Source of the DNA: Neoechinorhynchus agilis
Lineage: Eukaryota > Acanthocephala
Direction: 5' to 3'
Length of the DNA stretch: 20,239 nt
Assembly (NCBI GenBank): GCA_051530055.1
Contig: JBMGUZ010000050.1
Coordinates: forward strand, 1 to 20,239
The notes under the pieces: model-generated
The model's database searches: none
The model's input: the letters and a program-made list of their open reading frames with translations, nothing else
Told to the model about the DNA's origin: nothing
Position numbers and translations under genes: made by a program
Shown here: positions 1 to 7,902 of the stretch, one piece after another
Position numbering within the stretch: the first letter of the stretch is position 1
How the letters are laid out: the number at the start of each line of letters is the position of its first letter

Positions 1-517
1 GAATTGAACGTTTTTGGCAACGACTACGATACTCACGATGGCACGGGTTAGTGGCACTAATCAAATACTGATCTGAGAATTCTGTAAAGGCGTTCGGGAT
101 TATATCCACGTTGTCGATCTCGCTGAGGGTCATGTCACTTCAATGAAGAAGTTTAGCGAACCCGGTGTTCATATATATAATCTCGGGACCGGAAAAGGAT
201 ACTCCGTGCTTGATATGGTCAAGGCTTTGGAAAAGGTTTCAGGTAGAAATGTACGCAAATTCATAAAGAAATTATTTCACTTTTAAAGAGCCATATTTAG
301 GTCAGATATTGCATTAAACCACGCAGAGATGGAGATATCGCATCGGTATATTGTGATCCATCCAAGGCGGAACGCGAATTGGGATGGACCGCTAAATATG
401 GACTAAGCGATATGTGTATGTAAAAATTCACTAGAAATTTCCAAATGTAATTGACAATTTATAGGCTCAGATTTATGGCGATGGCAAAGTCAGAATCCAA
501 AAGGATATGAGCATTAA
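1..517 (+). CDS. GALE: UDP-glucose 4-epimerase, C-terminal part (four exons)
   Basis: GALE interconverts UDP-glucose and UDP-galactose in the Leloir pathway in the cytosol, using bound NAD. Exons as read: 1-46 (5' cut by the window edge), 90-250, 301-415 and 465-517, ending in TAA. Introns are 43, 50 and 49 bases with donors GTTAGT, GTACGC and GTATGT and acceptors AAAG, TTAG and ATAG; phases agree across every junction. The translation follows animal GALE closely: VFGNDYDT, then [52 protein letters not shown] and [16 protein letters not shown] at the end. About 120 residues remain of a family protein of about 350; the Rossmann fold and catalytic YxxxK lie off the left edge. The frame is intact, so the gene looks functional. 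The match to the C-terminal half of human GALE leaves little doubt about identity. Confidence 0.95.
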
Positions 518-560
518 GAGACTATGGAGATTTTATACGATCATTAAAAAATATCCTTTC

Positions 561-800
561 TGATCGATTAATGCAAACTTTTTTTTATTGATTTCAATAT
601 CAATTGAAGGGGTTTCACGTTTTATCTTCTTAAAATTTACGTTTTCGCCTTTTCCTCGAGAATATTGAGCGATTGAAGAACCTTGAAATTGATAATTGAT
701 AAATTTCATATTTTTTGATCAATTCATGTAAATTTTTTTATGAATCTCAGTCTCAATTGAAGCGTTTTCACGTTTTATCTCCTTATGATCAAAAGATTAA
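561..800. repeat. Imperfect direct repeat pair, about 84 bases each
   Basis: Positions 561-644 and 717-800 align over their length (roughly three quarters identical by eye). Both start GATC(G/A)ATT, run through a T-tract, then share TCAATTGAAG followed by TTTCACGTTTTATCT. The 72 bases between them are AT-rich with no evident function. The pair could be a decayed tandem duplication or two ends of a small dead element. No open frame crosses it. Confidence 0.55.
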
Positions 801-926
801 CGTTTTAAAGCAAAGCGAGAGTACTTCAATATAATTAGCAGGACTCACAGTGAGCAAAATGGTCTTTTTTGAAGTCAGCCGGCTCAGATGAGCGTGAGTG
901 GTCGTCTTCTCTCGTCGTCGTCGACC

Positions 927-1029
927 GTCATCCACTGCGGATCCGTCATCCACACCGGATACGTCATCCACTCCTGATCCGTCATCAACTCCGGATCCAT
1001 CATCCACTCCTGATCTGTCATCAACTCTG
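927..1029. repeat. 18-bp minisatellite, about 5.5 units
   Basis: The unit is close to GTCATCCACTCCTGATCC. Successive units begin at 927, 945, 963, 981, 999 and 1017 and vary at one to four positions. Because 18 is a multiple of three, the minus strand stays open across it (789-1076) and reads as repeated Gly-Val-Asp-Asp-Gly-Ser. That frame has no ATG; a GTGAGT on the minus strand near 850 could be a splice donor, so an internal exon is not excluded but nothing identifies it. A short (TCG)n run at 912-924 adjoins the array. Confidence 0.8.
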
Positions 1030-1497
1030 AAGTGACTACGAGGACCCAAAGGTACATGGGTCCTCTTCTTAAACAAAATAAATAAAATAATTTAGATTTA
1101 AACCTTTCTTGATATTGTAGATATGTTCGTGAAATCAGCGTTGGACTCTTAAGACATAATTAGTGACGTTCCGCTTGTTGGCTAGTTCATTGCGAAAAAT
1201 AGTAAATTTCATTTTTATTTCTGTTTCCTACGGTATCTCATCAATAAGTGTTTATATAAATAAATATTTATAACGTAGATTTATGCTCTGGCTAGAAATA
1301 CAATCTATTTAGTTTTGCTCTCTTGTGTTTTATTTGTTGCTTTCCAATTCTTTATTTACCAAGACTAAAAATCCGCCAAATAGAATCAAATTTTAATTCC
1401 AAATGCCTAAAAACCTATAAGTGTGGTACATTTATGATTCGTTCAATAATGCAATGCTCATGTTACTTGTTTATGGCGTAAAAATTAAATGAATTTA
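1030..1497. other. AT-rich spacer, no gene seen
   Basis: I find no coding similarity on either strand, no tRNA-like fold and no repeat shared with the rest of the window. Confidence 0.5.
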
Positions 1498-1592
1498 TTA
1501 AATCCGATATTTTGGCATAATATCGTGCCTTTATCAGGGTTGTATAAATGTTTTATTCGCACGAGATTGTACCTCTAAAATATCGGATTAAG
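1498..1592 (-). repeat. Small hairpin element with decayed hammerhead-like core
   Basis: The ends form an inverted repeat: TTAAATCCGATATTTT at the left and AAAATATCGGATTAA at the right. Read on the minus strand, the interior holds CUGAUAA (canonical hammerhead box CUGAUGA), then A, a GGCA/UGCC stem with an eight-base loop, then AAAA (canonical GAAA), directly followed by the long terminal stem. That order (box 1, stem II, GAAA box, stem III) is the type I hammerhead layout known from Penelope-like elements and retrozymes. Two core changes and a poorly formed stem I suggest it no longer self-cleaves. It could also be an unrelated MITE. Confidence 0.5.
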
Positions 1593-1701
1593 CTCGAATA
1601 GTTCAATTTTCAAACGCAATGTTTATTTTGTTTAAATGACCCGATACGTTTAAATCGCAGTGAACTTTGGATTCATCAAAAAGATGTTTTGTCTTCTAAA
1701 A

Positions 1702-2274
1702 TTAAGTTCTATGACCCAAAGATTTCAATAAATTTTCCATGTGGTAAAGGATCATCAAAGGTAAAATAGATCCGATTAAGTAGTATATCACATAAATAAC
1801 TCCGATTCCAGAAAATACACTTGCCAATGAATCGTCCGTAAATGCATTCGCTGAACATATTTGTCCAAACTGCTTAAAATACGACGCAAACTCAACTCCA
1901 TAGGTGATAATAGTTGCAAGATGAAGTCCAAACAGTATAATGATCAGTACAACGATAATCTTAGGATACAGTTTGTACCGAGTTATCAAAGCAACAAGTC
2001 CGAAAACCACGTAAAGGAAATTGAATATCGCAACGAGTATATTCGTTATAGTTGCGATTTGTAGAAATGAGGTCATTGAATTGACAGTGAGATGAGTTAC
2101 GGCGAAATTAGTGGAATTTATAGTCGTTAGTAAAACAGCGAATTGTCCTCTTGCGATGAAGCAAATTAGTCCATTTATTATTCCTGTGATACAACAACCA
2201 CAGCAATAAAACATTACTGCATATATTGTCCCTTCATTTTTTTTGTATTGTGCGAGAATACCATTGTTCTGCAT
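1702..2274 (-). CDS. Four-helix membrane protein, 190 aa, family not recognised
   Basis: A single uninterrupted frame runs from ATG at 2274 to TAA at 1702. Four strongly hydrophobic stretches lie at about residues 17-41, 68-98, 104-127 and 152-177, giving a tetraspan layout with both ends probably cytosolic. A Cys-rich patch (YCCGCC, residues 23-28) opens the first helix, and an NST glycosylation sequon (residue 53) sits in the first outside loop. No signal peptide is needed. The protein ends LLKSLGHRT with a short tail. It is not a claudin (no WxxxC...C loop) and has no CCG loop-2 motif of a true tetraspanin. A TATATA lies about 40 bases before the start codon. The length, composition and absence of breaks argue for a real gene; function is unknown. 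Confidence 0.75.
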   Translation of the reverse strand: MQNNGILAQYKKNEGTIYAVMFYCCGCCITGIINGLICFIARGQFAVLLTTINSTNFAVTHLTVNSMTSFLQIATITNILVAIFNFLYVVFGLVALITRYKLYPKIIVVLIIILFGLHLATIITYGVEFASYFKQFGQICSANAFTDDSLASVFSGIGVIYVIYYLIGSILPLMILYHMENLLKSLGHRT

Positions 2275-2311
2275 TTTTATTTCTCAAATGGGCTAAAGAC
2301 GTTCTCACTTG

Positions 2312-2317
2312 TATATA
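2312..2317 (-). promoter_or_regulatory. Possible TATA box of the 190-aa membrane protein gene
   Basis: TATATA lies on the minus strand about 40 bases upstream of the start codon at 2274, so a 5' leader would be only about 10 bases. In AT-rich DNA this may be chance. Confidence 0.25.
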
Positions 2318-2436
2318 ATTTTCGTCCTAAATAAAACTTGAGTATTCAACATACCTTGATGATGACGAGGTTTTAGTGAAAAATACAAATAAACCTCAGT
2401 TCTTAAAATATGAGCTTTGCATATATTCTTATCCTT

Positions 2437-2651
2437 AATTTTAATTTAATTTGACAAATACGACCTAGAGTTTATTTATTTTTTGCCCAGCTTTCGCCGT
2501 TTTACGGCTTCAATTGGACAATTGTTAAAGTGTTTTATTTTTGACATTTAAACGCGAATAAAACACTTTAACAATTGTCCAATTGAAGCCGTAAAACGGC
2601 GAAAGCTGGGCAGATAAATAAACTCTAGGCCGTATTTTTCAAATTAAAATT
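2437..2651. repeat. Near-perfect foldback (hairpin) element
   Basis: The inner arms (2485-2539 and 2557-2611) are perfect inverted copies over 55 bases, separated by a 17-base loop (2540-2556). The outer arms, out to about 2437 and 2651, match with only a few small indels and changes. The whole unit is about 215 bp and encodes nothing. Such high arm identity implies a recent origin or ongoing arm correction. Within the right arm (plus strand) a GCCG/CGGC stem is followed directly by GAAA, similar to the core order of the other hairpin elements here, but the CUGAUGA box is not recognisable. No clear target-site duplication is visible in the AT-rich flanks. It is best called a foldback MITE. 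Confidence 0.85.
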
Positions 2652-2769
2652 GAGACATGGGCCTGGAAAATCAAGTAGCGATTCACGCTATTATAATATA
2701 TTTTTATCCATTAAATGGAAATGGTTATTAACTGTGCATCGTAAAAACAGAAAAGTAATCAAATCAAAA

Positions 2770-2970
2770 TGTCGATATGTGAGGATTTAGAAGTATTCAT
2801 TCTGTAAATGATTATTTATTAGAGACGTTTCGAACCTCATCGGGTTCATCATCAATTCTAAAAAAACGAGAGGTGAAATGACTGATGATGAACTCCGACG
2901 AAGTTCAAAACATATTTAATAAAGAATATTTACCGGGTAAAGACTTCTAAATAACACTTCTAGTGAAAAA
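2770..2970. repeat. Inverted-repeat element with hammerhead-like cores on both strands
   Basis: Arms about 2778-2855 and 2883-2962 are inverted copies at roughly 75% identity. On the minus strand (2824-2855) the arm reads UUGAUGA-U, a GAACC/GGUUC stem with loop CGAUGA, then GAAACGUC. On the plus strand (2882-2911) it reads CUGAUGA-U, a GAACU/AGUUC stem with loop CCGACGA, then AAAAC. Each copy therefore keeps one of the two invariant hammerhead boxes intact and has one change in the other. Compensated stem II pairs (CC/GG against CU/AG) fit descent from a structured RNA. The arrangement resembles the inverted terminal repeats of Penelope-like elements, where hammerheads are known. Confidence 0.6.
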
Positions 2971-3035
2971 ATTGATTAGCGGAAATAATTGGAAGAAGGA
3001 AAATCCATGATTGAAGGTTTAGTTACTATTTCTCC

Positions 3036-3050
3036 TATAAAATATATAAA
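3036..3050 (+). promoter_or_regulatory. TATA-type promoter candidate for the gene starting at 3204
   Basis: TATAAAATATATAAA lies about 155 bases before the ATG at 3204 and is the best TATA match upstream of that frame. A short upstream frame begins at ATG 3126 (ten codons). It lies outside the segment duplicated at 11934, so this gene would carry its own promoter. Confidence 0.4.
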
Positions 3051-3203
3051 GTAATACTTTACGGTGATGTAACTCTTAATTTAAATGCGCAGCAAATGCG
3101 GAGAAACCGGCGAAAGAGAACTAAAATGTCATTCTACAAACATGGTCAAAGATTTTGATCTCAATGTTAGCGTCAAAGGAAAGGCACGAAATCCTGTGAA
3201 ACA

Positions 3204-3616
3204 ATGGAAATTGGCGGAACGAATATGAGGAAATCAGACGATGGATATAGCGACGGATCAGATTCACCTCCCAGCCCTATACCTTCAAGAAGGCTCAGGA
3301 CGATCTCAGCATCGGATAGGTTTTGCCGAAGTAAGAAATGATCAATTTCTATTAAGTATAATTCAATTATTTAAATTTAAGTGCTTTAAAAGCGAATCCT
3401 GTAGTTAATCCATTCGCCAAGGTGAAGAAATCATCAGAAGAGTTTTCTGAGACGCATGTTCCTCCACTGAAATATTTCTCAGATGAAGAAGCCTTTCAAC
3501 TTAATCAATTAGACAACCACTCTGGCTCAATAAAAACGGATTCCCTTCATTCGGAGAGGTCTATGGATACGCCACGATCAGACATAGGCGATCCACTTCT
3601 ATATGATCGAATGTAG
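3204..3616 (+). CDS. Small Ser/Pro-rich protein sharing its last exon with the gene at 11300
   Basis: The first exon would be 3204-3330, starting at an ATG in good context (ACAATGG), with in-frame TAG upstream. It encodes 42 residues: SDGSDSPPSPIPSRRLRTIS is the core, rich in Ser and Pro with an R-x-x-S type site. Donor GTAAGA begins at 3331. Using acceptor AAAAG before 3393, the frame continues TNPVVNPFAK and ends LLYDRM-TAG at 3616, 116 residues in all. The other acceptor (TTAAG, before 3382) would give an immediate stop. AATAAA at 3680-3685 could end the transcript. The second exon and the whole intron recur at 11934-12219, where they complete a membrane protein instead. The head exon may belong here natively, or may be the remnant of a gene that lost its own 3' end. 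I do not recognise the family. Confidence 0.45.
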
Positions 3617-4755
3617 CTTTGGGGAAAGTGTTCAGCCTTTCATTAGCTCCAAATTAACCAAATTTAATATTATTTACTTAATAAATCGGTTAACCTTTAT
3701 GACAGGTGAGCTCAGTCGTGATTTTAAGAAAATGTCGAAATTCGATGGTTTTGCCGAAATTCCAAATTACGTCACAATGTGTTCAAATCGCCTACAATCG
3801 ACGCTGCTGACGCAGATAATTTGAACACCACTCATCGATCATGTTCAACCTGAGAAGACCAACGCTGCCGGGCTCCCACGCGTCTCTACTGGTTTGTGTC
3901 CGGTTTGCGGTAGGTCTTTTAAATTAACCAATCTGGGGGTTTTGTTTGTCCATGGTCCCCGGGATCTCCGCTGTAGTGGCTCTGGTTCTCCACCACAATT
4001 AACCGAACCTTTCGTGAGTGAGACCCCTCAGATCACCACTGATTCTATTTCGATACCTGATATCGTGCGGTTTCTGCCCAGGAACGTCCTGAAACGGATC
4101 CTTAAAGGCGCGCGATATCTGGTCGCCAAAGCGTTTACGGGATTGGTCAACGATTGCCTTCAAACGAACTGTGGGCCATCATGGACACGGCTCTTCGCTT
4201 TCCCGCGCTTAGTCCTCTGCACCAGCGGTGATTCTGGGGTGTCTTTGACATCAACAATCAAGGAAAGGTTAGCCTCCTTTGAACAAATATTTAACGATTT
4301 TGAAAGGAATCTCCGCGAGGTTCGTAAGGGACGCACGAAGGAAGAGTTTCGCTGCCGTTTTTCAAAGCGATCACTGACTGAACGTGTCTCTTCGAAGCTT
4401 GCGGACGGAGATGTTCGGGGGGCTGTTCGGTTATTGTCATCCTCCGACAGTTTCGCAAAAGGAGACAGCGAGACGCTACAAATACTCCGGTCGAAGCACC
4501 CATGTAGTAGCGGAAGTTTTGAAATTCCATCTCCTCCCATACAAGACAGGACGCCCACTCAAATTTCAGAGTTACAAAAGGCCATCTCATCTTTTGCAAA
4601 TGGTTCGGGTCACGGGCTTGACGGACTAAGGCCTCAGCACCTAAAGGACATGATGTCCTTTTCAACTGGTGAAGCAGCTCTCTCTAGAAAGTGCGCTTTC
4701 TCGAATAGTCGACCGCCTGACTGGAGAGGACCTGAACCCCGTTGCAAAGGACCTA
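3331..4755. repeat. Segmental duplication D1, copy 1 (partner 11934-13363)
   Basis: This 1,425-base block matches 11934-13363 at about 98% by eye. It holds a complete 51-base intron, a host exon, its 3' flank with AATAAA, and the 5' part of an RLE LINE. The left edge coincides exactly with a splice donor GT in both copies, while the sequences to its left are unrelated. The right edge falls inside the LINE at ACCTA. Confidence 0.92.
3825..4687 (+). pseudogene. LINE N-terminal region: CCHC zinc finger and RT entry
   Basis: The frame is open from 3825, after an in-frame TGA, and has no ATG before the finger; R2-type LINEs can start without a normal AUG. The finger reads CPVCGRSF...H...C (C-x2-C-x14-H-x6-C) at 3897-3980. 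A basic linker follows, then FANGSGHGLDGLRPQHLKDM near 4597-4652, the entry motif of LINE RTs. Past about 4687 this frame becomes an out-of-frame shadow, and the RT continues in another frame because of a 2-base contraction in a CT repeat. The homologous minus-strand relatives at 10160 and 15120 read through the same spot in one frame, so the break is secondary. Confidence 0.8.
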
Positions 4756-6128
4756 TTTTTCGGAGCCTCATTGTGTGCGCTCACAAAAAAAGAAGGTGGG
4801 ATCCGTCCCATCGCCGTATCTTCGACGATACGCCGACTCGCAGGAAAAATTCTCTGCAAACGTATTACAGAGAAAACCGGACAGCAACTTCGTCCAGTCC
4901 AACTGGGCTGCTGCACATCCTGCGGGGCGGAAGCTATTGTCCACTCGCTCCGAAACTTTGCTACGAGAAGCTCAGAGCCGTGCGTGATTCTTAAGTGTGA
5001 TTTTCGGAACGCCTTTAACTCTCTCAATAGAGAAACCATGTTCTGCGCAATTAGGGATCACGCACCAGAAGCCTTCCAGTATTTTCTCAATGCCTACGGG
5101 ACGGCGACTCCTTTGCTTTTCGAAGACCACCTCATTTGGTCCGAAAGAGGAGTGCAGCAAGGAGATCCCCTCGGTCCAATCGCATTCTCCCTAACAGTAA
5201 ATCCAATAGCGCATTCTCTCCATTCCAGCTTCAACGCTTGGTACTTGGATGACGCTACGCTCGGAGGTGATCCCTCCGTTGTACTGCGCGATTTGGAGAC
5301 GCTGATTAGGGAGACCTCGAAGATGGGCATTGAGCTCAATGCTGGAAAATGTGAGCTCCTTGTATTGAATATTGGAGACGCCGCCAAAGTCAAAGAACTA
5401 ATGGCTGGGTTCGAGGCCGTAGCTCCAGGCCTGAAACTCGTGACTCGGGAACAACTCAGCCTCCTGGGCAGTTGCGTCTTCGATTCAAATGTGGAAGATG
5501 AGATCGGCCATATCATACCGAAACTTTCGTTGCTGTGCGATAGGGTGTGCGCTCTCTCGGCTCATGAAGCCTTGTTTCTCATAAAGAACGCGCTCTTCAT
5601 CCCCAAATTATTGTACAAGGTTCGCACAGCAACATTTTTCAAACATAAGGAAGGATTGGCTAAGCTCGACGGCAAGGTGAGGGCTTGTCTCGAGCGTATT
5701 TTAAATGTCCAGCTCTCAGATGAGGCGTGGCGACAAGCTTCTTTGCCTGTGTCATCTGGGGGATTGGGGATTCGGGCACTAGTGAACCTTGCTTTGCCGG
5801 CCTTTCTTGGATCGTTTGAGGAAAGCCCATCAGTATCGAAGAAAATTTTGAAGGAAAAGTTCTGTCTTGGCCGGGATTTCGTGGTGGCGGTTGAGGAATG
5901 GTGCCAGCAGACAGGCGCTGACCATGTTCCAGTGAATGGCCTCAGACAGTCGATCTGGGACGGACCTCTTGTCGCGAAAGCTCATAGCTCTCTACTTTCC
6001 GGTTCTCGCGATGGGGTCGTCAGAGCCAGATTGTTGGTAGTTTCGACACGAGAATCTGGGGCGTGGTTGGAGGCTGTTCCTCTGGCATCAGTGGGAACTC
6101 TTCTTACTGATTTGATAACGAGGATCGC
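4688..6128 (+). pseudogene. LINE reverse transcriptase and thumb (motifs intact)
   Basis: This frame carries the full RT motif set: KKEGGIRPIAVSS (motif 2), KCDFRNAFNSLNRE (motif A, catalytic Asp in DFRNAF), GVQQGDPLGPIAFS (motif B), AWYLDDATLGG (motif C, both Asp present), ELNAGKCELLV (motif D) and LSLLGSCVFD (motif E). The thumb holds SLPVSSGGLGIR, a signature repeated in all other copies here. It would copy the element's RNA at the target site (target-primed reverse transcription). The frame is intact for about 480 codons and then leaves register at the 43-base deletion. The catalytic residues are all present, but without the N-terminal and C-terminal parts in frame this copy should not be autonomous. 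Confidence 0.88.
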
Positions 6129-6704
6129 TGTCGATGTGGGTCTTTGGTTGATGCTTTCGGGCGACACGGTCTCGTCTAGTGAAGGTCAGGAGGAAGGTTC
6201 TCACGCCATTCTGAAATCAATAACGCAATTTCTCGGGCGTTGAGAACGGCGAACTTCCCGAACATCCTGGAACCCGCCCACCTTTGTCTACTAGACGGCC
6301 GTAGGCCCGATGAAATTTCGGTCTTCCCGTGGCGGGAGGGCAAATGCCTTCTCTGGGACGCCACGTGTGTGGACACCCTCACAGCCAGCAACATCCGCTA
6401 CTCCCTTGAAATCGCTGGTGGTGCCGCCAGTGCAGCGGAAGGGAGGAAAATACGGAAATATATTCAGTTATCGAGGGCTCACTATTTTGTCCCCTTTGGG
6501 GTAGAGACGTATGGAGCGCTCGGCAGCTCGGCACTCTCTCTCCTCCAGTATGTCTCGAAGAAATTGATAGAGGCAACCGGAGACTCAAGAGCAGGCGTAT
6601 TCTTTCGACAAAATATCTCGCTGGCAGTACAACGAGGCAATGCTGCCAGCGTGATGGCGACGTTCGAGGAAGGACAAAAGCTGGAATTTGGCGGGAGGTG
6701 GTGA
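6129..6704 (+). pseudogene. LINE C-terminal restriction-like endonuclease, broken
   Basis: The frame ends KLEFGGRW-TGA at 6704. It keeps a DGRRPDEIS...LLWDATCVDT block, the PD...D signature expected of a PD-(D/E)XK nuclease, and HYFVPFGVETYGALG downstream. The zinc knuckle upstream (CRCG...H...C in copy 3) has lost its beginning to the 43-base deletion, and TAG/TGA codons stand near 6178. It retains a 48-base segment near 6424-6471 that copy 3 lacks. In R2-type elements this domain nicks the target DNA; here it is a relic. Confidence 0.78.
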
Positions 6705-6839
6705 GTGTGCTTCAAACAGATTGTTTGAATTGTTAAAAATATATTATGTTTTCTGAAGAATTCGATTTCAACGTGCATCAACTTCTATTTTAATATTCGA
6801 TTATCCATTTCCATGCTCCAAATAAAGGTGGATAGAGCA

Positions 6840-7370
6840 TACCACGCATGCAACCCTGATTTCCCCCGCCTTCAATTCTCTTTTGCTAATCACATTCTCA
6901 ATTCGCGCAAGGCCTTTCTTGCACATAAACTCGCCTAATATTCCATTCACCTCTGGTGGGAAAACACGAAAATCTTTCGTCAATCTCTCAAATTCGGACC
7001 TCTTTGCTATACTAAATTCTATCAATGCGCAACTTGGTGACTCCGCTAATTTCCTATTCCCAATTGGGCTCTTCGTTTTATCATCCCAGATGTAATTGAT
7101 CCACTAACCCACATAACCAACCAAAGTTTCAAGACCGGAATCTTCCCAAATTGCCTTTAAACTTCTCGGGTTTCACTGCTCCCGAAAGGTGGTAAACTTA
7201 TATTCATCTCAAGTTTTCGACCCATTTCTATCTTACCTTTCTTCTCTATGGTCTTTGAGAAATGCTTTAAAGCACACCTTCTGCCAATCTTCAATCGAAA
7301 AATTTCATCCATTCAATTAGGTTTCCGGCTTTTCGTGTACGGACGCCCCTCTTTGCATCTACGATTCTCT
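6840..7370 (+). mobile_element. Decayed Jockey/CR1-like LINE RT fragment
   Basis: Positions 7078-7340 read, in one frame apart from one stop, as the start of an APE-type LINE RT: IIPDVIDPLTHITNQSFKTG then IFPNCL, PKGGK, SSFRPISILPFFSMVFEKCF and ISSIQLGFR. These match the I-x-PL-x-x-I-N-x-S-x-x-x-G-x-FP, SFRPISLLP and Q-x-GFR pattern of Jockey, CR1 and related LINEs. Upstream, about 6840-7077 has linker-like coding in two frames (NPDFPRLQFSFANHI, then ENTKIFRQSLKFG). No motif A or YADD is visible, so the fragment is cut at both ends. It is unrelated to the RLE LINEs that fill the rest of the window. Confidence 0.7.
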
Positions 7371-7557
7371 TTTTTTATAAATTCGGATTCGAGGTTTCAG
7401 AAATTTAGATAGAATACTTGGCGTACAAGTCAAAATGTCTGCTGTTCGCTTTCGAGATAGTGAAAATGTAAATTGGGATAAATCTTTGTTTAAATAAGTT
7501 TTAATCTTTTACATAGAAACGTTCGAATCGCATAAGATCCCTGTTTTAGATCTTCGA

Positions 7558-7902
7558 ATGTCGTCGCCGGTCCAATACATTGTTCTAAGGAAAGATTTAA
7601 AATGGCTTGCAGGGGCCCTCATTGCTCAAGCTTGCCACGCTGCTACCGCTGTAATCTTTCAGAACTACGAGGATCACTTAACTCTTTCTTATTTGAAAGA
7701 TTTTGATAATATGCACAAAATTGTTCTCGAGTGCGACGGCGAAAAGAAGTTGAATAACATTCAGCTGTAATTTTCTGAAAGGAACATAAAGTATAAACTC
7801 TGGATTGAAAACCCTGAAAATCGTGGAACCTGTATAGCACTGAAACCTTATCCTAAAAAAGGCGTTAACGATTTGTTTAAGAGGCTTAAACTTTTCAATT
7901 AA
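7558..7902 (+). CDS. PTRHD1: PTRHD1-like peptidyl-tRNA hydrolase domain protein with one in-frame TAA
   Basis: PTRHD1 is a small PTH2-fold protein of animals; hydrolase activity is assumed from the fold. The frame starts MSSPVQYIVLRKDL and has the family's AGALIAQACHAATA core, KIVLECDGEKKL, then LWIENPENRGTCIALKPYPK and ends RLKLFN-TAA at 7902. It aligns without gaps to the second half of human PTRHD1 except at 7768-7770, where TAA stands in the position after NNIQL. The frame continues perfectly on both sides, and a C-to-T change from CAA (Gln) would explain it. The piece up to the stop is 70 residues, the whole 114. An upstream exon at 7435-7459 (ATGTCTGC..., donor GTGAAA, acceptor TAG before 7517) could add 22 residues in frame. 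The gene may be a recent pseudogene, a readthrough case, or a base error. Confidence 0.85.

Larger units (their letters stand above)
3690..6746 (+). mobile_element. RLE-type LINE (R2/NeSL/Utopia-like), copy 1, nearly full length but broken
   Basis: In order: 5' region, an N-terminal zinc finger, reverse transcriptase, thumb, C-terminal zinc knuckle plus PD-(D/E)XK-like endonuclease, then a 3' end of about 42 bases after the stop. There is no APE endonuclease and no poly(A) tail, as expected for the RLE branch. The 5' boundary is uncertain (about 3690, just after the host AATAAA); the 3' end is set at 6746 because copy 3 diverges at the same base (17705). Breaks: a 2-base loss in a CT run near 4680 separates the N-terminal and RT frames; a 43-base deletion near 6128 removes the start of the zinc knuckle and shifts frame; stop codons follow near 6178. 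Exact clade needs a tree. Confidence 0.85.

Noticed and set aside
789-1076. 95-codon minus frame of Gly-Val-Asp-Asp repeats as a gene
   Set aside because: It has no ATG and its openness follows from an 18-bp minisatellite; no homologue or splice partner is visible.
1215-1250. Another hammerhead-like core on the minus strand (UUGAUGAG...GGAAAC)
   Set aside because: Stem II would have three pairs and a one-base loop, and no flanking inverted repeat is present.
4160-4665. Overlapping minus-strand frames opposite the LINE
   Set aside because: They mirror the real LINE frame on the plus strand and have no motifs; the same shadows recur opposite every copy.
4669-4994. Programmed frameshift between the LINE N-terminal and RT frames
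   Set aside because: Sister copies read through this junction in one frame, so loss of two bases in a CT run is the simpler account.
6801-7025. 74-codon minus frame that looks protein-like
   Set aside because: The plus strand reads as LINE linker and RT through this stretch, so the minus frame is more likely a shadow.
7500-7530. tRNA B-box-like CGTTCGAATCG
   Set aside because: No A box or cloverleaf can be drawn around it.
7768-7785. 15-base mini-intron removing the TAA in PTRHD1
   Set aside because: GTAATTTTCTGAAAG has GT and AG ends, but 15 bases is far below any animal intron and the retained codons match the family.
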